Positions 53,637-62,850 of a DNA stretch of 64,000 nucleotides are shown piece by piece. Numbering within the stretch: the first letter of the stretch is position 1; the number at the start of each line of letters is the position of its first letter. The stretch comes from Desulforamulus putei DSM 12395. GTDB taxonomy: Bacteria > Bacillota > Desulfotomaculia > Desulfotomaculales > Desulfotomaculaceae. Both the position numbers and the translations under genes were made by a program. The stretch spans positions 112,136 through 176,135 of the forward strand of contig NZ_FQUY01000003.1 of the NCBI RefSeq assembly GCF_900129195.1. The letters run 5' to 3'. Under the pieces are notes generated by a model that was not told the DNA's origin, did no database searches, and saw only the letters and a list, made by a program, of their open reading frames with translations.

Positions 53637-55550
53637 TTGACCTCATTATTAAAAAACATTTACAGTCCTCAGGACTTACAGAATTTAAGTCTGAAACAAC
53701 TGGAAAGTTTAGCGGGGGAAATAAGGGAAAGGATTATTAACACCGTGGCGGTGACCGGCGGTCACCTGGCGCCCAACCTGGGCGTGGTGGAACTCACCCT
53801 GGCCCTGCACCGGGTCTTTAACTCCGCCGTGGACCGGATCATCTGGGACGTGGGTCACCAGAGTTATGTGCACAAACTGCTGACCGGCCGCCAGGCTCGG
53901 TTTGCCACCCTGCGGCAGTATGGCGGCATCAGCGGTTTTCCCAAGCCGGAGGAAAGCATCCATGATGCCTTTGCCACCGGCCACAGCAGCACCTCCATTT
54001 CTGCTGCCCTGGGGATGGCTTTGGCCAGAGACTTGAATGGAGAACAATATTCCGTGGTGGCTGTCATCGGCGATGGTTCCATGACCGGCGGCATGGCCTT
54101 TGAGGCCATGAATCATGCCGGTCATTTAAAAACCAATATAATCGTGGTCTTAAATGATAACGAAATGTCCATTGCGCCCAACGTGGGTGCTTTATCCGGC
54201 TATTTAAGCCGGTTGAGAACAGACCCCAAGTATTCAAAGGGTAAAGACGAGATTGCCGAACTACTGCAAAAATTTCCCCACGGTAACAAACTCCTGAAAG
54301 TCGTAGACAGGCTGAAGGACAGTTTGAAGTACCTGGTGGTGCCAGGGATGCTGTTTGAGGAACTGGGCTTTACCTATCTGGGGCCGGTGGACGGCCATGA
54401 CATCAAGGCCATGATCACCATGCTCCAGCAGGCCAGGGCCGTCAGTGGGCCGGTTATGGTTCATGTGCTGACCCGCAAGGGCAAAGGGTATCAGCCGGCT
54501 GAGGAAAATCCCGACCGGTTCCATGGCGTGGGCCCCTTTGATGTGTCCACAGGAGCTGTGAAAAAATCCGGCGGGGCGCCCAGCTATACCGAGGTATTTG
54601 GCAAAACACTGGTTAAACTGGCTAAAGAGGATAACAAGATCATCGGGATTACCGCTGCCATGCCCAGTGGTACAGGATTAAACGCTTTTGCCAGGGAATT
54701 TCCCAAGCGGTATTTTGATGTGGGAATCGCAGAACAGCATGCTGTTACCATGGCGGCAGGTATGGCCATGGCAGGGTACCGTCCTGTGGCAGCCATTTAC
54801 TCAACCTTTTTGCAGCGTGCTTACGACCAGGTCTTACATGATGTATGCCTGCAAAACCTGCCGGTGACCTTTGCTCTGGACAGGGGCGGTTTGGTGGGCG
54901 ATGACGGTCCCACGCACCACGGAGTGTTTGATATTGCTTATTTACGCCACATACCAAACATTGTTATTATGTCTCCCAAGGATGAAAATGAACTGCAGCA
55001 TATGCTGAAAACCGCTGTCAACCACAGCGGACCGGTGGCGGTCAGGTACCCCCGGGGCCAGGGAGTAGGGGTCCCCATGGATGAAGAAATGCAACGCCTG
55101 CCCATCGGAAAGGGTGAAGTCCTGCGCGAGGGAAACGACATTTTACTGATTGCCATTGGCAACATGGTGTCAGAGGCTATGAAAGCTGCGGAAAAACTCA
55201 GCGTCCAGGGGATTGAAGCTGCGGTGATCAACGCCCGCTATGTAAAACCGCTGGATGAAGAACTGATTTTGGATTATGCCGGCAGGATAAAAAATGTCAT
55301 AACCATCGAAGAACATGTTCTCATGGGTGGTTTTGGCAGCGCGGTGGTGGAACTGTTGGAGGCCACCGGGCAGACGGATATTAAAGTGAAGCGAATCGGT
55401 CTTCCTGACGAATTTGTGGAGCACGGCAAACAAGATATTCTCAGGGCCAATTACGGGCTGACAGCCGAAGGCATTATTGAAACAGTTTTGGCATGGGGGA
55501 AAGACGTCAAGAAAGTCCGTAAGTTGAAAGCTATCCGGGCTAGAGGCTAG
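53637..55550 (+). CDS. dxs: 1-Deoxy-D-xylulose-5-phosphate synthase
   Basis: Dxs condenses pyruvate and glyceraldehyde 3-phosphate with thiamine diphosphate, the first step of the non-mevalonate isoprenoid pathway. The 637-residue product has the ThDP motif [18 protein letters not shown] ... [24 protein letters not shown], the second domain [15 protein letters not shown] with the catalytic Glu, and [18 protein letters not shown] 53637 follows GAGGGTGG. The classic ispA-dxs neighbourhood is kept, with OLE RNA and oapA inserted between them. Confidence 0.97.
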   Translation: MTSLLKNIYSPQDLQNLSLKQLESLAGEIRERIINTVAVTGGHLAPNLGVVELTLALHRVFNSAVDRIIWDVGHQSYVHKLLTGRQARFATLRQYGGISGFPKPEESIHDAFATGHSSTSISAALGMALARDLNGEQYSVVAVIGDGSMTGGMAFEAMNHAGHLKTNIIVVLNDNEMSIAPNVGALSGYLSRLRTDPKYSKGKDEIAELLQKFPHGNKLLKVVDRLKDSLKYLVVPGMLFEELGFTYLGPVDGHDIKAMITMLQQARAVSGPVMVHVLTRKGKGYQPAEENPDRFHGVGPFDVSTGAVKKSGGAPSYTEVFGKTLVKLAKEDNKIIGITAAMPSGTGLNAFAREFPKRYFDVGIAEQHAVTMAAGMAMAGYRPVAAIYSTFLQRAYDQVLHDVCLQNLPVTFALDRGGLVGDDGPTHHGVFDIAYLRHIPNIVIMSPKDENELQHMLKTAVNHSGPVAVRYPRGQGVGVPMDEEMQRLPIGKGEVLREGNDILLIAIGNMVSEAMKAAEKLSVQGIEAAVINARYVKPLDEELILDYAGRIKNVITIEEHVLMGGFGSAVVELLEATGQTDIKVKRIGLPDEFVEHGKQDILRANYGLTAEGIIETVLAWGKDVKKVRKLKAIRARG

Positions 55551-55555
55551 GTGTT

Positions 55556-55646
55556 TTGGCCTTTAGCATTTGGCCTTTGGCTGTTGGCTTTTGGTTTTTG
55601 GCCAATGGCTAATGGTCAATAGCTAATAGTCAATAACTAATAGCCC
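55556..55646 (+). repeat. Degenerate heptamer array between dxs and tlyA
   Basis: Thirteen 7-base units can be read: TTGGCCT, TTAGCAT, TTGGCCT, TTGGCTG, TTGGCTT, TTGGTTT, TTGGCCA, ATGGCTA, ATGGTCA, ATAGCTA, ATAGTCA, ATAACTA, ATAGCCC. The first half tends to be the inverse complement of the second, so it can also fold. It recalls the GGCTGAT array at 48216. Confidence 0.75.
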
Positions 55647-55718
55647 GTGCTTTAGATAACCTATATAACAAAACCATAACCATGGTTCTACTCCAACCAA
55701 CCACTGGAGGCTATTCAA

Positions 55719-56525
55719 TTGGCTGTTACTAAAGAACGTCTGGATGTTTATCTTGTGAACAACGGTTTTTTTTCCAGCCGGGAGAAGGCCCGCGCCGCGG
55801 TAATGGCCGGGCTTGTTTTTGTTGACGGGGTCAAGGTGGATAAACCCGGCCACCCGGTAAAAGCGGAATCCCATGTACAGGTGCAGGGAAACCCGCTCCC
55901 CTATGTAAGCCGGGGTGGGTTAAAGCTGGAAAAGGCCATCAAAGTATTTGGCATTGATTTAAAGGATAGGGTCGTCATCGACATTGGGGCCTCCACCGGG
56001 GGGTTTACGGATTGCGCGCTGCAAAACGGGGCCAGGCTGGTCTATGCCGTTGATGTGGGTTACGGACAGCTGGCCTGGAAACTCCGTTCTGATCCCCGGG
56101 TGGTTTCCCTGGAACGGACAAACATCCGGTATTTGGAACCGGGGGCCCTGACGGAAGTCCCCTCCTTTGCCACCATTGATGTTTCCTTTATTTCCTTATC
56201 CCTGGTGTTGCCCCGGGTGGACCTTCTGACCCGGCCGGAGGCGGCAGGAATCGCTTTGATTAAACCCCAGTTTGAAGCGGGGAAAGAAAAGGTAGGTAAA
56301 AAGGGCGTAGTCCGTGACCCGGAAGTCCATGTGGATGTCATCAATAAAATCTTAACCGTGGTGGACAGTCTTGGCTGGCAGGTGGGCGGCTTGGATTTTT
56401 CCCCCATCCGTGGCCCCGAAGGAAACATTGAATACCTGCTGTACTTTTTGAAAGGGCATGGGACAGCAGGAGTTGTGCCGGAGGTAAGTGAAGTAGTTGA
56501 AAAAACGCACTCGACTTTGGGGTAG
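55719..56525 (+). CDS. tlyA: TlyA family rRNA 2'-O-methyltransferase / S4-domain protein
   Basis: TlyA proteins methylate rRNA in both subunits in mycobacteria; many were first called hemolysins. The 268-residue product has an N-terminal S4 RNA-binding domain (RLDVYLVNNGFFSSREKARAAVMAGLVFVDGVKV), then an FtsJ-like fold with VVIDIGASTGGFTDCALQNGA, the SAM motif, and VYAVDVGYGQLAWKLRSDPRV. TTG 55719 follows CTGGAGG. The tlyA-nadK-argR-recN order is conserved in Firmicutes; here one extra gene lies between tlyA and nadK. Confidence 0.93.
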   Translation: MAVTKERLDVYLVNNGFFSSREKARAAVMAGLVFVDGVKVDKPGHPVKAESHVQVQGNPLPYVSRGGLKLEKAIKVFGIDLKDRVVIDIGASTGGFTDCALQNGARLVYAVDVGYGQLAWKLRSDPRVVSLERTNIRYLEPGALTEVPSFATIDVSFISLSLVLPRVDLLTRPEAAGIALIKPQFEAGKEKVGKKGVVRDPEVHVDVINKILTVVDSLGWQVGGLDFSPIRGPEGNIEYLLYFLKGHGTAGVVPEVSEVVEKTHSTLG

Positions 56526-56534
56526 GATTTATTA

Positions 56535-56685
56535 GTCTGGGCTAGGGGGTATTTCTTTGGGGTCTTGTCTGGGCTAGGGGATATTCCTCTGGGGTCCTGT
56601 TTTAAGTGTATGGTAGTCAATACAGGACCCAAAAGAAATACCCATTAGCCCAGACAGGACCCCAAAGGAATACCTTTTAGCCAGA
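56535..56685 (+). repeat. Long inverted repeat downstream of tlyA
   Basis: Arms of about 60 bases (56535-56599 and 56623-56682) are inverse complements with mismatches. Each arm carries two shorter direct repeats beginning CTGGGCTA and ending GGGGTC(C/T)TG, about 33 bases apart. The loop is about 23 bases. RNA from here would form a strong hairpin ending just before the ribosome site of the next gene. Confidence 0.85.
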
Positions 56686-56701
56686 GGTGGTGGTGTTTTC
56701 C

Positions 56702-57229
56702 ATGCTCCCCGGTGACCTTCTCATTGTAGGCATTATCATTGGTGCAATTTTAATTTATAATATGATTAAAATGGGACAGTCCTATGCCGCCAGGCGACGG
56801 GTGTTGAAGGCCGGCAAAGCGGAGGCGGCGGCCAGAAGGTTTCTTGAGTCAGAGGGATATACGATTCTGGCTGTCCAGGAGAGAGTTCCCATTGTAACCA
56901 AAATAAACGGGAAACCACATAAAAGCCATATCCAGGCTGACCTGATTGTGCAAAAGGGTAATAAAGTATTTGTGGTGGACGTGAAAACCGGTGAAGTGGC
57001 CCAAAAACCGGCTGCGCCGGAAAACCGGAGGCAGTTGTTGGAGTATTTTCTGGTGTACCGCCCTGACGGGGTGCTGGTGCTTGACATGGACAATCAAAAA
57101 ATCTATCGCATGGAGTTTCAGATCAAGTTCCCATCCTCCAGGGGTCTAAACCCGCTTCCCTATATCCTCTCATTTTGTGCAGGGATTATTGTGACTCTAC
57201 TACTGATTAAAGGAGGAACGTTCAGTTGA
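56702..57229 (+). CDS. Uncharacterised membrane protein with PD-(D/E)XK nuclease-like domain
   Basis: I do not recognise a named gene. The 175-residue product has an N-terminal membrane helix (about 5-24), a basic stretch, then a domain with HIQADLIVQKGNKVFVVDVKTGEV that has the D...(D/E)XK look of restriction-endonuclease-like folds. It ends with a second hydrophobic helix YILSFCAGIIVTLLLI. ATG 56702 is preceded by AGAGGTGG at 11 bases; GTG codons at 56687 and 56690 are alternatives. It overlaps nadK by four bases, so it is part of that operon. DNA or RNA cleavage at the membrane is possible but unproven. Confidence 0.75.
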   Translation: MLPGDLLIVGIIIGAILIYNMIKMGQSYAARRRVLKAGKAEAAARRFLESEGYTILAVQERVPIVTKINGKPHKSHIQADLIVQKGNKVFVVDVKTGEVAQKPAAPENRRQLLEYFLVYRPDGVLVLDMDNQKIYRMEFQIKFPSSRGLNPLPYILSFCAGIIVTLLLIKGGTFS

Positions 57230-58092
57230 ACACCATTGGACTGGTGGTCAACAGCAATAAAGGTGATGTATCAGACCCTGTCGGCAAAGTGGTTTCCTGG
57301 CTAACGGAACAAAACATCAGAGTGTTATTTAACCAGGAAAGTGCAGCTTTGTTAGGACGCCGGGGAGAAGGAATGTCTACCAGGAACTTGGCGGAAAAAT
57401 GCGACTGTATTATGGTTTGGGGCGGAGACGGTACCCTGCTGAACTGTGCCCGGCAAACCGCGTCAACCGGCACACCCATATTCGGCGTCAACCTGGGGCG
57501 TCTGGGTTTCTTGACAGAAATTGATATTCCTGATCTCAGAGAAAAGATGCAAGCCTTAATTGCCGGCCATTATTACATAGAAGAAAGAATGATGCTGGAA
57601 GCTGCCGTTATACGGGACGGAGAGATTATTGACAACTCCGTATGTTTAAATGATGCCGTGGTGTCAAAGGGAGCCTCCTTCCGAATGGTTCGCCTGAACA
57701 TTAAGGTGAATGAGGAGTTTGTAGGAGAATTTTCGGCTGACGGGGTCATTATAGCCAGCCCCACCGGTTCCACAGCCTATTCCCTCTCGGCAGGCGGGCC
57801 CATCGTATCACCGGAAGTCCATGTTATGTTAATTACGCCCATCAGCCCCCATTCTCTCTCCAACCGCCCCATCGTCATCTCACCGGACAGCGAGGTAGAG
57901 ATTCAGGTCTTGCCCTGTGTAGACGATGTGAGGTTAAATCTGGACGGGCAATACGGTTTTCCCTTAAAGGCAGGCGACAGGGTGCTGGTGAAAAAAGCGC
58001 CGGTGAAGGCCCGCTTTTTAAAAATTCAAAAGACCGGGTTTTATGAAGTCTTAAGGGAAAAATTAAAGGAGTGGCAGAGCGGTCTTGATTAA
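57226..58092 (+). CDS. nadK: NAD kinase
   Basis: NadK phosphorylates NAD to NADP. The 288-residue product has the GGDGT motif at residues 66-70, the NDAVVSKG segment, and GVIIASPTGSTAYSLSAGGPIVSP, the conserved active-site motif. TTG 57226 follows AAAGGAGGAAC and overlaps the previous gene. The mnmM start lies in its last eight bases. Confidence 0.95.
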   Translation: MNTIGLVVNSNKGDVSDPVGKVVSWLTEQNIRVLFNQESAALLGRRGEGMSTRNLAEKCDCIMVWGGDGTLLNCARQTASTGTPIFGVNLGRLGFLTEIDIPDLREKMQALIAGHYYIEERMMLEAAVIRDGEIIDNSVCLNDAVVSKGASFRMVRLNIKVNEEFVGEFSADGVIIASPTGSTAYSLSAGGPIVSPEVHVMLITPISPHSLSNRPIVISPDSEVEIQVLPCVDDVRLNLDGQYGFPLKAGDRVLVKKAPVKARFLKIQKTGFYEVLREKLKEWQSGLD

Positions 58093-58657
58093 CTGGTTTA
58101 CGGCAGCCAAACTGGGACATCATTTTCTCTCGGAAATCCTACAAAAGGGGCACAGTGCCGTTGACGGAACAATGGGAAACGGCCATGATACCTTGATGCT
58201 GGCTCAACTGGTTGGTCCACAGGGGAAGGTGTATGCCTTTGATATTCAGGACCAGGCTTTGGAAAACACCAGGCAGCGGTTAGCTTCGGCAGGCGTACTG
58301 GATGAACGGGTTAAGTTGATCCGGGACGGCCACCAGAATATAAAAAAATATATCGATCATTCTATACAGGGGGCCATCTTTAATTTAGGGTATCTACCCG
58401 GAGGCAATCATGAAATCATAACGCAGGGCAGCACCACGCTGCCAGCCATTGAACATACCCTGGAACTGCTGGCTGCCGGCGGGCGGCTGGTGATTGTCCT
58501 TTACCCGGGTCACCCCGGGGGACAGGAAGAGAAGGAGGCCGTGGAAGCATTGGCTTCTCAGTTGGATTCTCTCAAATTCAAGGTTTTGAAACTAAATTTA
58601 CTCAACCGGCCACCCTCAGCACCGGGAGTACTTTTGATAGAGAAGGCGGGGGATTAA
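58085..58657 (+). CDS. mnmM: Class I SAM methyltransferase, MnmM (YtqB) family
   Basis: MnmM methylates the wobble uridine derivative nm5s2U in some tRNAs of Gram-positive bacteria. The 190-residue product has [16 protein letters not shown] as the SAM motif, [13 protein letters not shown], and [21 protein letters not shown], the family signature. TTG 58085 overlaps nadK. Assignment to MnmM rests on similarity of these motifs to YtqB. Confidence 0.88.
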   Translation: MINWFTAAKLGHHFLSEILQKGHSAVDGTMGNGHDTLMLAQLVGPQGKVYAFDIQDQALENTRQRLASAGVLDERVKLIRDGHQNIKKYIDHSIQGAIFNLGYLPGGNHEIITQGSTTLPAIEHTLELLAAGGRLVIVLYPGHPGGQEEKEAVEALASQLDSLKFKVLKLNLLNRPPSAPGVLLIEKAGD

Positions 58658-58659
58658 GT

Positions 58660-59118
58660 GTGAAGACACAACGCCAGGCAAAAATATTGGAATTAGTCCG
58701 CGAAAGAACCATTGAGACCCAGGAAGAATTGGCGGCTGCATTGCGGGCGGAGGGGTTTGAGGTAACCCAGGCCACGGTGTCCAGGGACATTAAGGAACTA
58801 AGTCTGATCAAAATACCTGGTGAAAACAATACTTCTTACTATGCTTCTCCGGATGAACCCATGATGCGCCGTGGCAACGAAGACAGATTAAGACGCTTGG
58901 TTCGCATGTCTTTGAGCGATATTAATTCCAGCGAGAACTTGATCATTATTAAAACCCCCCCCGGCGAAGCCCAGGGCATGGCTTCCGCCATTGACCATGC
59001 CCACTGGCCGGAGATTATCGGCACGGTGGCCGGGGATGATACCATCTTGATTATTACCAAACCCAAAGAGGCCACGCCTCAGGTTGTGCAGCGATTCCTG
59101 GAATTGGCAAGGGGGTAA
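58660..59118 (+). CDS. argR: Arginine repressor ArgR/AhrC
   Basis: ArgR is an arginine-sensing hexamer that represses arginine synthesis and activates breakdown. The 152-residue protein has an N-terminal winged helix with [43 protein letters not shown] and a C-terminal domain ending [18 protein letters not shown] with the GDDT arginine-binding motif. GTG 58660 follows GGGGGATTAAG. The argR-recN neighbourhood is standard in Firmicutes. Confidence 0.95.
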   Translation: MKTQRQAKILELVRERTIETQEELAAALRAEGFEVTQATVSRDIKELSLIKIPGENNTSYYASPDEPMMRRGNEDRLRRLVRMSLSDINSSENLIIIKTPPGEAQGMASAIDHAHWPEIIGTVAGDDTILIITKPKEATPQVVQRFLELARG

Positions 59119-59122
59119 GCCT

Positions 59123-60817
59123 GTGCTCCGTTCGTTATATATAAGAAATTTTGCCCTCATCGATGATGTTGAGGTGAATTTTGACAAAGGTCTAACGATT
59201 GTCACGGGGGAAACCGGTGCGGGCAAATCCATGCTCATTGACGCCCTGCAGGTGGCTCTGGGAAGCCGGGCTTCAGCAGATTTTATCCGGTCCGGCAGGG
59301 AGAAGGCCACCGTTCAGGCCACCTTTGATGTTTCTAAGCTAACCTGGATGAAGAAGCGAATGGAAGAACTGGGAGTGGACTGCGAAGAAGACGGGCTGCT
59401 GTTTTTTTCCAGGGAGCTAAGCCACAGCGGCAAAAATACCTGCCGTATTAACGGGCGCCCGGTGAACCTGAGCCTTTATCGAGAAATAGGCAGCGGCTTA
59501 GTCGATATGCTGGGCCAGCATGAGCAACAAACTCTCCTTGATCAGGACAGGCACCGCTGGCTGTTGGACAAACTGGGCGGACCTGAATTGTTGGACCAGG
59601 CCGTAAAAGTTAAAGAAATTTATACCCGCTGGAGGAACACCTCTTCTGAGTTAAAGGACCTGGAGACCAGTGCCCGGGAGTTGGCCCGGCGCATGGATAT
59701 GCTTTCTTTTCAAGTGCAGGAAATCACCAAAGCTCAATTGGCAGAGGACGAGGAAGACGAGCTTATCAACGAGCGGCGGCTTCTCATGAATTCCGAAAAA
59801 ATTTCCCGTCTGGCAGGAGAAGCCTATGATTACCTTTACGGGGGAGAAACCGGTGTAACCCCGGCAATTGAGTCGGTAGGGAAGGCCCTGGCGTCCCTCA
59901 GAGAACTGGCGGAGATTGACTCCGACCTGGCGGGGCTGGTAGAGGTATTGGAGACCGCTCTTTACCAGATGGAGGATGCTGCCAGAGAGGTTTCTTCCTA
60001 CCGGGACAACGTGGAGTACAACCCCGAGCGTCTTAACCAAATTGAGCATCGTCTTTCCTTAATCAAACAATTGAAATACAAATACGGTTCCACTGTCAAG
60101 GAAATACTGGAGTACAAGGATGCTGCCGTTGCCGAACTGAACACCCTGAACAACCGTACAGAAAAAGCAGAGGAATTAAAGGCAGCCATCAAGGATCTGG
60201 AGCAAGAATGGCGCCGGGAAGCAAAAGTTCTGACCAAACTTCGCCAGAAAGCGGCCAATCAGTTGGAAGAAAAGGCCGCAAAAGAGCTAAGGTATTTGGA
60301 AATGGGTGGCATAGAATTCAGGGTAAGTCTAACCCCTACAGAGGAAGTTTCGGCCCGGGGAATGGAGGACATTGAATTTCTGATCGCTCCCAACCCGGGG
60401 GAACCGCTGCGACCCCTGCAGAAGATTGCCTCGGGAGGGGAACTTTCCAGGATCATGCTGGCTCTCAAGGTGCTGTTGTCCGGCGTTGATGAAGTGCCAA
60501 CCCTGATCTTTGATGAAATAGATACAGGCGTTGGCGGCAAGGCCCTGCAGGCTATCGGGGAAAAATTGGCCCAGGTTGGGCGTCACCGGCAGGTCATTTG
60601 TGTAACCCACGGGCCCCAGGTAGCATGTTTTGCGGACACTCATTATTTAATCAGTAAAAAAGTTGTCAACGGACATACTCAAACGTCGGTGGAGTGTTTA
60701 GACCAGACCGGAAGAGTGGAGGAATTGGCCAGAATGCTGGCCGGTCGGGAAATTACCGGTGTAGTAAAAGACCATGCTCTGCAAATGCTTAAAATGTCCG
60801 CTGCTTACAAAAAATAA
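59123..60817 (+). CDS. recN: DNA repair protein RecN
   Basis: RecN is an SMC-like ATPase that handles DNA double-strand breaks. The 564-residue product has Walker A GETGAGKS at residues 29-36, long coiled-coil stretches between about 140 and 390, and the C-terminal ABC signature ASGGELSRIMLALKVLL with Walker B LIFDEIDTGVGG. GTG 59123 follows AAGGGGGTAAGCC; a frame from 59084 would lie inside argR. An inverted-repeat element and a terminator follow. Confidence 0.95.
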   Translation: MLRSLYIRNFALIDDVEVNFDKGLTIVTGETGAGKSMLIDALQVALGSRASADFIRSGREKATVQATFDVSKLTWMKKRMEELGVDCEEDGLLFFSRELSHSGKNTCRINGRPVNLSLYREIGSGLVDMLGQHEQQTLLDQDRHRWLLDKLGGPELLDQAVKVKEIYTRWRNTSSELKDLETSARELARRMDMLSFQVQEITKAQLAEDEEDELINERRLLMNSEKISRLAGEAYDYLYGGETGVTPAIESVGKALASLRELAEIDSDLAGLVEVLETALYQMEDAAREVSSYRDNVEYNPERLNQIEHRLSLIKQLKYKYGSTVKEILEYKDAAVAELNTLNNRTEKAEELKAAIKDLEQEWRREAKVLTKLRQKAANQLEEKAAKELRYLEMGGIEFRVSLTPTEEVSARGMEDIEFLIAPNPGEPLRPLQKIASGGELSRIMLALKVLLSGVDEVPTLIFDEIDTGVGGKALQAIGEKLAQVGRHRQVICVTHGPQVACFADTHYLISKKVVNGHTQTSVECLDQTGRVEELARMLAGREITGVVKDHALQMLKMSAAYKK

Positions 60818-60820
60818 AAA

Positions 60821-61010
60821 TAATTCAGAGTGTTGACAAAGTCCGCGCAGGCAGCCTGGCAATTGAGAGGTTAGAAGTGAGATGTTGGAAGTGAGAAAGA
60901 CCTCCAACCTCTAACTTCTCACATCTCACCTCTTACTTGCCCGCTTCGCTTTTGGAATAGCCAGGCTGCCTGCTTACTCTTAGTGGTTTGTCTACAGCCT
61001 GAATAATTTT
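60821..61010 (+). repeat. Inverted-terminal-repeat element (C) after recN
   Basis: The left end CAGAGTGTTGACAAA (60826-60840) and right end TTTGTCTACAGCCTG (60987-61001) match the two ends of the element at 25575-25839. Inside are further nested arms: GCAGGCAGCCTGGC (60847-60860) with GCCAGGCTGCCTGC (60960-60973), and GAGAGGTTAGAAGTGAG with CTCTAACTTCTCACATC. No gene is present. The interior differs from elements A and B. Confidence 0.75.
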
Positions 61011-61020
61011 AGGGTTTTTA

Positions 61021-61050
61021 ACGACTGTGAAAGAAAGTCGTTTTTTTTTG
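61021..61050 (+). terminator. Terminator after recN
   Basis: ACGACT (61021-61026) pairs with AGTCGT (61036-61041), followed by nine T. Confidence 0.85.
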
Positions 61051-61330
61051 TCCTTTTTATTGTAAGAAAATTAACATACCGGAAGCCCGCTTTTTTAAAA
61101 AAACAAAATCGGAAAAGGAAACAAAACTTACAAAATGGCTCTCAACAAGCAAAGACTCTGAATTCGGCAATTTCAGGCAGAAATAGCATGAGTAAAAGCA
61201 TTTTTATAAGGTTATCTTAAGGTTACTAAGATTTAATTTGGATTTTGCCGCATTACTTAATTTTCGTTGTTTCAATTAGAATTAGGAGGTGATTATAAAA
61301 CTTTATTAAATTAAAAAGGAGGGGCTGTAT
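61051..61330 (+). other. Upstream region of spoIVB
   Basis: An AT-rich stretch with no gene. A perfect ribosome-binding sequence AGGAGGTGAT lies at 61284-61293 with no ATG, GTG or TTG following it; the spoIVB site AAAAAGGAGGGG is separate, at about 61315. I could not place a forespore (sigma-F or sigma-G) promoter with confidence. Confidence 0.5.
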
Positions 61331-62683
61331 TTGGACTACCGGAAAAATAAAACGCCGCTGTTTTTTATGGTGGTCATATTCTTGGGCCTTTGTTTACAGC
61401 TACCGTTCCAAACCTTAAAAAAGTTACCTGTACACCAGAGAGTTTCGGTGGGAGAAAAATTAGATTTTGATCTTAGATTGCCCAAGTTTCTGGCACATAA
61501 TTTTGAGTTTACCATTGACGGTGTAAAACCCTCAACATTTTATTTGGGAGATACTACACCGGTGGCAGCAACCCCGGGGGAATTGGAAGTAAAAGTCAAG
61601 TTATTTGGCTTAATCCCGCTCAGATACATGACGGTCAGTGTGGTGCCCGAAGTAAGGGTAATTCCCGGTGGCCAGGCCATTGGAGTGTTGGTGGAGTCAG
61701 AGGGAGTTATGGTGGTGGGCAGGTCAGCCGTTGTAGATGAAAAGGGCGTCAGGCATAACCCGGCTGCGGAAGCAGGGGTAGAACTGGGAGATGTACTGAT
61801 CAAAGTAAACGGTGAGAAAGTAGAGACGGAAAGCCAGGTCAGGGATTTGATCAACAAATTAGGTCAAGACGGAAAACCCTTGAATATGGAATTTAAAGAC
61901 CGGCATTCACAGGAAATTTATAAAACCATTATTAAACCGATTTACTGCAGCGAAACCAAGCGTTACCGAATAGGTCTGTTTGTTAGGGACAGTACTGCCG
62001 GTGTGGGTACCATGACTTTTTACGACCCGCAGACAAGGGCCTATGGAGCCTTAGGACATATTATCAGTGATATAGACACCTGCCAGCCCATCAATTTGAA
62101 CAGGGGAAAAATTATCGGCGCCCGCATTGAAGGAATAAGAATGGGGAAAAAAGGTCAGCCCGGTGAAAAATTGGGTGTATTTCGGGGAGAAGATGATATT
62201 TCCGGCAATATAATAAAAAACACAAACTGTGGGATCTTCGGAAAACTAACAAAAGAACCAAACAATACCTACGAAAAGGAAACCATACCGGTGGCCATGG
62301 CCCAGGAAGTGAAGGAAGGGCCTGCTGAAATTTATACAGTGCTGCAGGGAGACAAAATTGAAAAGTTTGCAATAGAAATTCAGCAAGTACATCCCCAGGG
62401 AAGATCAGAGGGAAAGGGCATGATTATAAAAATCGTCGATCCTAAATTACTGCAAAAAACCGGGGGAATCGTTCAGGGCATGTCAGGAAGCCCCATAATT
62501 CAGAATGGAAAACTGGTGGGTGCCGTAACACATGTTTTTGTCAATGATCCCTCCAGAGGTTACGGTGTATTTGCGGAATGGATGTTGTATGATTCCGGAA
62601 CTCTCCCGAAACAATTGAGCGGGAGAAATTGCGAAAAATTGACTCTATTAGAAATATCGCCTGCTAAGTTAGCCAAAATTTAA
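61331..62683 (+). CDS. spoIVB: SpoIVB serine peptidase
   Basis: SpoIVB is made in the forespore, is secreted into the intermembrane space and triggers processing of pro-sigma-K. The 450-residue product has an N-terminal membrane segment, a PDZ domain (GVELGDVLIKVNGEKVETESQVRDLI) at about residues 145-190, and an S55 peptidase domain with GTMTFYDPQTRAYGALGHIISD (catalytic His) and VQGMSGSPIIQNGKLVGAVTHVFVNDP (catalytic Ser). TTG 61331 follows AAAAAGGAGGGGC. It directly precedes spo0A as in nearly all endospore formers. Confidence 0.96.
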   Translation: MDYRKNKTPLFFMVVIFLGLCLQLPFQTLKKLPVHQRVSVGEKLDFDLRLPKFLAHNFEFTIDGVKPSTFYLGDTTPVAATPGELEVKVKLFGLIPLRYMTVSVVPEVRVIPGGQAIGVLVESEGVMVVGRSAVVDEKGVRHNPAAEAGVELGDVLIKVNGEKVETESQVRDLINKLGQDGKPLNMEFKDRHSQEIYKTIIKPIYCSETKRYRIGLFVRDSTAGVGTMTFYDPQTRAYGALGHIISDIDTCQPINLNRGKIIGARIEGIRMGKKGQPGEKLGVFRGEDDISGNIIKNTNCGIFGKLTKEPNNTYEKETIPVAMAQEVKEGPAEIYTVLQGDKIEKFAIEIQQVHPQGRSEGKGMIIKIVDPKLLQKTGGIVQGMSGSPIIQNGKLVGAVTHVFVNDPSRGYGVFAEWMLYDSGTLPKQLSGRNCEKLTLLEISPAKLAKI

Positions 62684-62700
62684 AATAATAGCCCAAAATG

Positions 62701-62778
62701 TGTCGAATTGAATCAATTTAACCATTTTGGTAAATTTTACGTTTTCAAGAAGGAGATTAAACCCCGCCTGTCGAATGA
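62701..62778 (+). promoter_or_regulatory. spo0A upstream region: two 0A boxes and a possible sigma-H promoter
   Basis: TGTCGAA, the Spo0A binding box, occurs twice, at 62701-62707 and 62769-62775. GAAGGAGAT (62749-62757) and GTCGAATGA (62770-62778) fit a sigma-H promoter with 12 bases between, with a few mismatches. The second 0A box overlaps the -10, so Spo0A could feed back on its own promoter. Confidence 0.55.
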
Positions 62779-62850
62779 CTTAAAGCATTAAAATCATTTT
62801 CCATTTTATGGAAAAATAAAGAGAAAAAATAGGAGGCGGGGTCTTACATT

